From: Gammaproteobacteria bacterium MedPE
GTDB lineage: Bacteria > Pseudomonadota > Gammaproteobacteria > Enterobacterales > Psychrobiaceae
Direction: 5' to 3'
Assembly (NCBI GenBank): GCA_001874365.1
Contig: MPDF01000009.1
Coordinates: forward strand, 1-53,220
Length of the DNA stretch: 53,220 nt
The translations under genes were made by a program, and so were the position numbers. The notes below the pieces were generated by a model. The model saw only the letters and a list, made by a program, of their open reading frames with translations, made no database searches and was not told the origin of the DNA. Shown here piece by piece: positions 48,701 to 53,220 of the stretch (position 1 is the stretch's first letter; the number at the start of each line of letters is the position of its first letter).

Positions 48701-48828
48701 GCGTTGGTAAACGCCATTAAGTCTGGCGTTTTATGGTGCATGCCAAGCACAGGAGAGGTTTGGTCAGCCAAGACACTTTGGCTTGCAAGTCCTGCGATAA
48801 TGGCACTGCTGAGTGCTTTTTTTATCAT
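45766..48828 (-). CDS. Secreted double-domain amidohydrolase
   Basis: A 1020-residue protein with a signal peptide ending SVLA before DQTS. It holds two amidohydrolase units. The first (about 35-430) has the frame (TIYPGFIDVYSEYG, then TTNPAQIAGIANEAGQLKAG) but no HxH. The second (about 570-1000) keeps it: VDEHSHIAI with His629 and His631, then RHVHIHSYVQSE, TTFTHILEG and SINSDSPDLQRR, which supply the other metal ligands and the catalytic Asp. The C-terminal part thus looks active, the N-terminal one does not. The usual substrates of such enzymes are cyclic amides or peptides; here unknown. Forms an operon with the gene downstream, and the pair is found in other marine Alteromonadales as far as I recall. 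Confidence 0.85.
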   Translation of the reverse strand: MIKKALSSAIIAGLASQSVLADQTSPVLGMHHKTPDLMAFTNATIYTSPNVKLTNATLVIENGHIKSVSKNGKLPKGASVVDAKGLTIYPGFIDVYSEYGIDFSYPSSKTRGPVYRIDRIGGNAANGAIHAQMNWSDHFAPDQKAAQKYLKNGFTAVQTAKHDGILQGRGVTVSLADGIANELVYNANAQHFASFNKGSSAQNYPSSLMGSIALLRQTFSDANWYQKSQGKSVTFAGDNIEYNAALQAISNIEKQGVFFSSQSEQSLLRAAKLLKNFDIKATFLGSGFEYARLDEIGQLNANLVMPLTFAEKPTLGTTQGHDISLADLRHWERNPGNLATLEDSKLTLAITSHGTKGNDFLTNLRTAVKHGLSEKAALAALTTNPAQIAGIANEAGQLKAGYNADFVITKGDIFKNGDIVSVWTQGQEHQFVNPTHLAMSGDYSLNSHHSDEALSVSIDLAGKKAKVTIKQGDKTLKTSNVEKTSDSVSFVVTENDQAIRYRLWQGDQQNALEGRQIDSQQQSMLVTANKVAKDAKATETSADDSIEYVGKLTWPNRAFGQATLPKSQKLHLKNATVWTSEDAGILDNTDVIVANGKFVKIGKNLRTPSGYQAIDATGKHITAGIVDEHSHIAISRGVNEGTEAITAEVRIGDVVNPDDIQIYRSLAGGTTTAQLLHGSANPIGGQAQIIQLKWGESAQNMKMKNVPGSIKFALGENVKQSNWGSDYRTRYPQTRMGVEAVMKDAFVRTKEYKAAQKAYAELSRSEKRKTAPIRKDYRLETLDEILKSQRHVHIHSYVQSEILMFLRLAEQFDFTVTTFTHILEGYKLADEMAKHGAGGSTFADWWGYKFEVYDAIPQNACLMNQRGVLTSINSDSPDLQRRLNQEAAKSITYCDMSQEDAWKMVTINPAKQLKIDNRTGSIKTGKQADFVIWDHNPLSVYARAEQTWIDGRQYFDLATDMTARKAQRVEKSQLINKLIGDKSPKVSSTALSASEKMIQPVWHCDDQHDTWQQHIDHGVH

Positions 48829-49030
48829 AATTATCTCTTGTCATTATTGTTTTAAACAGTGAGCATAAAACTGTTGACGATACTTTAAATTATGAGGCGC
48901 TTCGTGTCATATAAAACAGGCGGTTAATGTTTTTCAAGTGTAAGTAAATGTAACATTTTATAACGTGACTTCGCCCGAATTGAGCAGTAGAGTAAGCGTC
49001 ATTAATGTTTAAGCGAGATAACCTTCTGCA

Positions 49031-49342
49031 ATGCCTCATTTTATTATTGAACATGCTGCCTCAATCAACAGTCATCAATTATTAACAAGCGTTCGAGAGA
49101 CGGCTGTTAATTCTCAGTTATTTGCAGGCCCAGATATCCAAGTTCGCGCCATCGAATATTCTGATTTTCAACCCGCACTCTTTGTTCATATACAAGCGAG
49201 AATTTGGCAGGGCAGATCCCCTGACCAAAAGCGTGTGTTGTCTGATTTAGTTGGAGAATCAGTAAAAGCTATTGTTGGTAGCGATGTCACCGTGAGTGTT
49301 GACATCATTGATATGGATAAAGCCTGCTATTTTAAGCGTTAA
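49031..49342 (+). CDS. 5-carboxymethyl-2-hydroxymuconate delta-isomerase-like protein
   Basis: A 103-residue tautomerase-superfamily protein. After Met removal the second residue Pro is N-terminal (PHFIIEHAAS), the catalytic base of this family. VRAIEYSDFQPALFVHIQARI and the end DMDKACYFKR also fit CHMI (HpcD/HpaF). In E. coli strains this isomerase serves homoprotocatechuate breakdown, but no other hpa genes are near, so the true substrate is open. No clear ribosome binding site. Followed by a GFA gene after 12 bases. Confidence 0.8.
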   Translation: MPHFIIEHAASINSHQLLTSVRETAVNSQLFAGPDIQVRAIEYSDFQPALFVHIQARIWQGRSPDQKRVLSDLVGESVKAIVGSDVTVSVDIIDMDKACYFKR

Positions 49343-49354
49343 AATGAGAAAATA

Positions 49355-49741
49355 ATGAATACTGGAAGCTGTCTGTGTGGCGAAATACAATTTAAAGTTA
49401 GCGCAACACCTCAAAAAGTGTCGCATTGCCATTGTTTTATGTGTCAAAAACAGCATGGCGCTGCTTTCGCAACTTATGCGCGTTTTAAGCGAGTAGATAT
49501 TACCTATTTAAGTGGTATTGAATCATTACGAACTTATCGTTCTAGCGCCGAAGTAGAACGGAAATTTTGTATGTTATGTGGCAGTAACATTGAGTGGGCA
49601 ATGCCAGCGATCATGTCAGACTGCGTCGCAATAGCGCTCGCAAGTCTTGATGATCAAAGTTTTGTTGGTGAAATTAAAGTTTTACATCGTCAGTCTAGTG
49701 CGCAATGGCTTGATGCTTCCTGTGTGATAGAAGATGACTAA
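49355..49741 (+). CDS. GFA-family zinc-binding protein
   Basis: A 128-residue protein of the Gfa/CENP-V-like fold. Zinc ligands: Cys in GSCLCGEIQF, the cluster HCHCFMCQKQHG, and FCMLCGSNIEW. The family includes glutathione-dependent formaldehyde-activating enzyme, but most members have unproven roles. Full-length. Probably co-transcribed with the isomerase gene before it. Confidence 0.87.
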   Translation: MNTGSCLCGEIQFKVSATPQKVSHCHCFMCQKQHGAAFATYARFKRVDITYLSGIESLRTYRSSAEVERKFCMLCGSNIEWAMPAIMSDCVAIALASLDDQSFVGEIKVLHRQSSAQWLDASCVIEDD

Positions 49742-49877
49742 CCACGCTAATTCAGTTGATATTAACCTAATGTTGATAAGTTAATTTATTGTTTAGCGCT
49801 AAGAATGAGTAACAATTAATTACGATGTTTATGGACAAAGCTGATAAACTGAGATAATGAATATTAAGGAGTTTATG

Positions 49878-50441
49878 ATGAAAATTGCTATCGCCCCATT
49901 AATTGGGTTAGCGTTATTACTGACAGGATGTGAATCTACGCCGAATTATGATTACGATGATACCGTTAACTTTTCTCAGTTATCCACCTACGCATGGGTT
50001 GTCGAATCAAAACCTGTTGGCAGTGACAAAGAGTATTTTAATAGCGACATTAATAATAAGCGTATTGTTAACGCAATTGAAGCAAAATTAGCGGACAAAG
50101 GTTTACGTAAGGTTTCGCCGAGTGAAGCCTCTGTACTCGTTAATTACCATACAACAATTAGTAAGAAACGTGAACGAGACGTTGCAAATACTCATCCATT
50201 TTATTGGAGCTTTGGTCATGGTTATTATGGTTCTCGTTGGGGAGTTCATATGAACTTAAACAGCTTACAAAGAGAGTATAAAGAGGGGGCATTAGTGGTC
50301 GATTTTATTGCGCCTAACAAAGCATTAATCTGGCGTGGTTCGTATGATACACGATTAAGTCAAAAATCGACTCCAGAAAAACGCGCTGAAAAAGTGAATA
50401 CTGCGGTTAATGAAATACTCGCTAACTTTCCACCACAATAA
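49878..50441 (+). CDS. DUF4136 lipoprotein
   Basis: A 187-residue lipoprotein with lipobox LLTGC (Cys16) after a short signal sequence. The mature protein has the DUF4136 layout: a YAWV strand near the start, NNKRIVNAIEAKLADKGLRK, VNYHT, an aromatic-rich middle (HPFYWSFGHGYYGSRWG), and LVVDFIAPNKALIWRGS. Function unknown in the family. AAGGAG at 49866-49871 fits ATG 49878 (six bases) best; ATG 49875 is possible and 49857 would contain the site and is rejected. Confidence 0.83.
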   Translation: MKIAIAPLIGLALLLTGCESTPNYDYDDTVNFSQLSTYAWVVESKPVGSDKEYFNSDINNKRIVNAIEAKLADKGLRKVSPSEASVLVNYHTTISKKRERDVANTHPFYWSFGHGYYGSRWGVHMNLNSLQREYKEGALVVDFIAPNKALIWRGSYDTRLSQKSTPEKRAEKVNTAVNEILANFPPQ

Positions 50442-50456
50442 ATGACTCAAATAGTT

Positions 50457-50489
50457 AAAAAAATCCCGCTCATTGAAGCGGGATTTTTT
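50457..50489. terminator. Bidirectional terminator between the lipoprotein gene and slyD
   Basis: AATCCCGCT (ending 50470) pairs with AGCGGGATT (from 50477) around six bases, with A and T runs on each side. Confidence 0.92.
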
Positions 50490-50509
50490 ATGGATAAATT
50501 ATGTCAAGA

Positions 50510-51019
50510 TTAGTGACCGCAGCTTTCGCCTTCGCCGTGATCATGACCACAACCGCCTTCTTGATGAAGGTGACCATGTTCTAATTCTGTTGGAGTTGCG
50601 TCACGTAGTTCAACAATTTCAACTTCAAAGTGCAATGTTTGTCCAGCAAATGGGTGGTTACCGTCTACTGTAACGTGCTCGTCAGTCACTTCAATAACAG
50701 TCACAGGCATTGGACCTTGATCTGTATCAGCTGTGAATTGCATACCAGGTTGAGGGTCTAAACCTTCAAATGCTGCTGCTGGAACTTGTTGTTTACGCTC
50801 TTCAACGTATTCGCCATAACCATTCTCAGGCGTGATAGTGACGTCTAAACGATCGCCAGCTTGTTTGCCTTCTACGGCCGCTTCAAGACCTGGGATCATG
50901 GTGTTATGACCGTGCAAGTAGGACATAGGTACATCGCCAAATGAGTTTTCAATTTCTTGTTGCTGATCGTCTGTTAAACGATAGTGAAGGCTAACGACAA
51001 TGTCTTTTTCGATATGCAT
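50510..51019 (-). CDS. slyD: FKBP-type peptidyl-prolyl isomerase SlyD
   Basis: A 169-residue cytoplasmic prolyl isomerase and chaperone. The FKBP domain (1-70, 125-140) flanks an IF insert (about 75-120, with ENGYGEYVEERKQQVPAAAF). The C-terminal tail, rich in His and Cys (HGHLHQEGGCGHDHGEG), binds nickel, and in E. coli SlyD supports hydrogenase maturation; the tail here is shorter. Start ATG 51019. Possibly the metal tail serves general nickel storage. Confidence 0.95.
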   Translation of the reverse strand: MHIEKDIVVSLHYRLTDDQQQEIENSFGDVPMSYLHGHNTMIPGLEAAVEGKQAGDRLDVTITPENGYGEYVEERKQQVPAAAFEGLDPQPGMQFTADTDQGPMPVTVIEVTDEHVTVDGNHPFAGQTLHFEVEIVELRDATPTELEHGHLHQEGGCGHDHGEGESCGH

Positions 51020-51081
51020 AGTTTTACGCTCATTAATTAAAATTGTTTGCTAGTTTAACGTCTTGGTAAAGGCCTTTAAAG

Positions 51082-52818
51082 CTATTTGTGAAACAATCGC
51101 TTATCTTTGCGATATGGATAAACATCTGCGTAAATGCCTTGGCTGAAATTTTGCTGTAGTGTGCGCCAATAGTCAGCAGACAATAGTTCGGGATGTAACT
51201 TCATAAAACTTTGCTTTACACGTAATTGCCCAAACATAAAGTGCGCAAACTCTTCAGGAAAAACATCAAACTCACCGACATTATACCAAGGCTCACTGGC
51301 AATCATTTGTTCATAAGTTTCTGGTTTAGGAAGCGTTCTAAAATGACACTGATGCATATACCAAATTTCATCGTAATCATAAAAGATAACGCGTCCATGA
51401 CGAGTAACCCCAAAATTCTTAAATAACATATCGCCAGGAAATATATTAGCAGCAGCTAATTGCTTTATTGCATTTCCATACTCATCAATCGCATTACTTA
51501 CCTGTGTGGGATTGGCTTGTCTTAGAAACATATTAAGCGGGATCATTCGTCGCTCGGTATAGAGGTGTTTAACAATGACGTGTTCGTTGGTGATTACTAA
51601 TTGCGAGGGGGCAACTTTTTTTAGCTCGTCGAGTAAGGCCACTGACATTCGCTGACGAGGAAAATGAAAATTTGAAAACTCCTGTGTATCGGCCATACGT
51701 CCTACGCGATCATGCTCTTTTACTAGTTTGTAGCGATCTTTAACAATTTGATGAGTTACTTTTTTAGGCGGTGCAAATTCGTCTTTAATGATTTTAAAGA
51801 CAGTATCACTTGATGGCAGGGTAAATACTGTCATTACCATGCCTTTGATTCCGTCAGCTATTTCAAATTTATCGCCTGTTTGCTCCAAATGAGCGAGATG
51901 CTGACGATAAAACTCTGTTTTACTGTGCTTAACTAAACCCAATGCAGACCACAACTCGTAACACGGTTTGCTTGGCATCAATTCGTGCAAATACGCAATG
52001 ATTTGGCTGGTGGCTTTACCGTTAACCATAAAATAGGCACGTGCAAAACCGAAAAGGATACTCAAGTCATCTCGTTGAGTAAGTACCGCATCGACATAGA
52101 GATTTCCATTTTCGTCATTCAATAGTGCAAAAACGACAGGCAATTGATGTTTGCCTTTGAGGCGACCAATAAGATAAGCCCCTTTGTTGCGATAAAAAAC
52201 ATGCTGAATGAGCTCAATATGACGAAAACAATGCTTTTTGATAAGCGGTGTTAGTTGTTTACGGATAGCTGTTACGTCATCGCTGAGGCTGCGCCATTGA
52301 CTATTAAAACGATATTTATGAAGAATTGATTCGATACAAGTTGAGACGATGCCGCCAATAGGGAAGTTGTAGCAAAGCGTATTGGCGTTATAGGTTATTG
52401 GAGTGGCGATCGTTGATTGGATGTAAAGATGTTGTGGATTGATTCCTTGGCGGCGAAACAGGCGTGAAAAGGTTGAATTGAAAAAGGTTTCAGCTTGTTG
52501 TGCTTGAGGATGCCCCGTTAACAACTTGCTGTAATAAGACTTGGTTTGTTGCCATAAATCAGTCGATATTTTGGGTGAGTCGAGTTGACTATAAAGCTTG
52601 GATGACAACGTGCTAATCATGTGTTCATAGCTCTGTAATCGCTCTTTGTTGGCTAATTGGACACCCGCCCAGTCTTGATTCTCAAATCGTGTTTTTGAAT
52701 CTTGGGTAATTAGACAAAACTGGCGATAGCTTTTTTCGAATCCCTTTAGAATATTGACAGCTAGTGATGCAGGAGTCAGCGTTTTTTGGAGGCTTATATG
52801 TCCATTGGGTCTATTCAA
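51082..52818 (-). CDS. aceK: Isocitrate dehydrogenase kinase/phosphatase
   Basis: A 578-residue bifunctional enzyme that phosphorylates isocitrate dehydrogenase to send carbon through the glyoxylate bypass, and reverses it. Strong landmarks: FNSTFSRLFRRQGI, FARAYFMVNGK, GMVMTVFTLPSSD, LVKEHDRVGRMADTQEF, LAAANIFPGDMLFKNFGVTR and HGRVIFYDYDEIWYM with the catalytic Asp. The only suitable start is TTG 52818, without a good ribosome binding site, so the exact start is uncertain; the family-like region begins around residue 20. It is not next to aceBA, unlike E. coli, but glcB in the same window is a partner in function. Confidence 0.94.
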   Translation of the reverse strand: MNRPNGHISLQKTLTPASLAVNILKGFEKSYRQFCLITQDSKTRFENQDWAGVQLANKERLQSYEHMISTLSSKLYSQLDSPKISTDLWQQTKSYYSKLLTGHPQAQQAETFFNSTFSRLFRRQGINPQHLYIQSTIATPITYNANTLCYNFPIGGIVSTCIESILHKYRFNSQWRSLSDDVTAIRKQLTPLIKKHCFRHIELIQHVFYRNKGAYLIGRLKGKHQLPVVFALLNDENGNLYVDAVLTQRDDLSILFGFARAYFMVNGKATSQIIAYLHELMPSKPCYELWSALGLVKHSKTEFYRQHLAHLEQTGDKFEIADGIKGMVMTVFTLPSSDTVFKIIKDEFAPPKKVTHQIVKDRYKLVKEHDRVGRMADTQEFSNFHFPRQRMSVALLDELKKVAPSQLVITNEHVIVKHLYTERRMIPLNMFLRQANPTQVSNAIDEYGNAIKQLAAANIFPGDMLFKNFGVTRHGRVIFYDYDEIWYMHQCHFRTLPKPETYEQMIASEPWYNVGEFDVFPEEFAHFMFGQLRVKQSFMKLHPELLSADYWRTLQQNFSQGIYADVYPYRKDKRLFHK

Positions 52819-53002
52819 AGCAAGTGCACGTAACGTTATTAAACATGTGTTTTAATTTAATAGAAAAGATAACGTAGATGCAAGTTACTTAACACTGCTT
52901 TTACAATCGACATAAATTTTTCGTAAAATAAATAACGGTTACCGTGCTAATTCCCGCATCTAGACATAAGAACTAAATCGTCTTAGATATAGCGTTAATA
53001 TA
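52819..53002. other. Intergenic stretch upstream of aceK
   Basis: AT-rich, no gene seen. It should hold the aceK promoter (leftward), but no convincing -35/-10 pair stands out. GATAACGTAGAT and ATAACGGTTACCG motifs are present; the second contains the short palindrome CGGTTACCG. Confidence 0.3.
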
Positions 53003-53220
53003 GGGTCTGTTGATCTTTTGAGTTCATTTTTGCAGCAATTTGTTTGGGGTTTCTACAAGGCAGAGTCTATGTGGTGTAGCTGGCTACACGAATAGGCGAT
53101 AACGCCGTAGAAATAACAAACAAATGCTGTCCGTAGGATTCACCTAAAAGTATTTTGTGCGGCGTTATTCGTCATTCACCTAGATAAACTAGGCATCAAT
53201 CCTCATGCCTTGCCCAAAAT
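53003..53220. repeat. Structured MITE-like repeat, cut by the window edge
   Basis: A block starting GGGTCTGTTGATC and running off the right end. CAGCAATTTGTTTG at 53033-53046 pairs with CAAACAAATGCTG at 53117-53129 (one bulge), and TTTCTAC at 53050-53056 with GTAGAAA at 53107-53113. Inside are two hairpins: GTGTAGC/GCTACAC (53074-53089) and GGCG/CGCC (53095-53106). A further palindrome CCTAG/CTAGG lies at 53179-53193 within an ATTTTG...CAAAAT arm (53152-53157, 53215-53220). No ORF is seen. From memory the sequence style resembles dispersed non-autonomous elements in Alteromonadales; that needs a search. Confidence 0.6.

Noticed and set aside
1-53220. tRNA, rRNA or CRISPR array
   Set aside because: No regularly spaced direct repeats and no tRNA-like cloverleaf with a TTCGA-type arm noticed; the cloverleaf-like fold at 53033-53129 lacks tRNA features.

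Overview
The window is a chromosomal segment of a low-GC marine gammaproteobacterium, most likely in the Alteromonadales (Colwellia/Thalassotalea-like). The reasons are the AT-rich coding style, the gene order frr-uppS-cdsA-dxr-rseP-bamA-skp-lpxD-fabZ-lpxA-lpxB-rnhB-dnaE-accA-tilS, a family II pyrophosphatase, SlyD with a short His-rich tail, AceK, and a pair of large secreted amidohydrolases. The genus is an inference from memory of gene content, not from a search.

Region 1 (1-10.2 kb) is mixed. It holds a TPR lipoprotein with a transglutaminase-like Cys-His-Asp set, ppaC and fbp, and an orphan membrane histidine kinase whose phospho-acceptor His is replaced by Asn. It also holds a SieB-like two-TM protein, a secreted DUF4097-like beta protein, malate synthase G (glcB), a decayed GGDEF gene, and a 59-residue zinc-ribbon gene.

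Region 2 (10.3-35.6 kb) is the conserved housekeeping core. Leftward run map-glnD-dapD (N-terminal Met removal, PII uridylylation, lysine/peptidoglycan precursor). Divergent to it is a long rightward series: translation (rpsB, tsf, frr), UMP kinase (pyrH), isoprenoid and phospholipid carriers (uppS, cdsA, dxr), envelope proteolysis and outer-membrane assembly (rseP, bamA, skp), lipid A and fatty acid synthesis (lpxD, fabZ, lpxA, lpxB, accA), replication (rnhB, dnaE) and tRNA-Ile lysidine (tilS). Many of these genes use GTG or TTG starts. rpsB has a good promoter with a GC-rich discriminator and a structured leader.

Region 3 (35.6-53.2 kb) is accessory and stress-related. It has a diguanylate cyclase, a Kef-type antiporter, a patatin-like lipase, an AraC regulator with a small hydrolase, proS and trmO. 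A cold-shock protein follows, with a strong promoter and a long 5' UTR. Next come two secreted amidohydrolases, a CHMI-like isomerase, a GFA-family protein, a DUF4136 lipoprotein, slyD and aceK. The window ends inside a highly structured repeat that runs off the right edge.

No tRNA, rRNA, CRISPR array, integrase or transposase gene was seen. I found no clear new multi-gene system. The best leads are the His-less kinase, the amidohydrolase pair with lost metal ligands, the structured repeat at the right edge, and the SieB-like gene outside any visible prophage.
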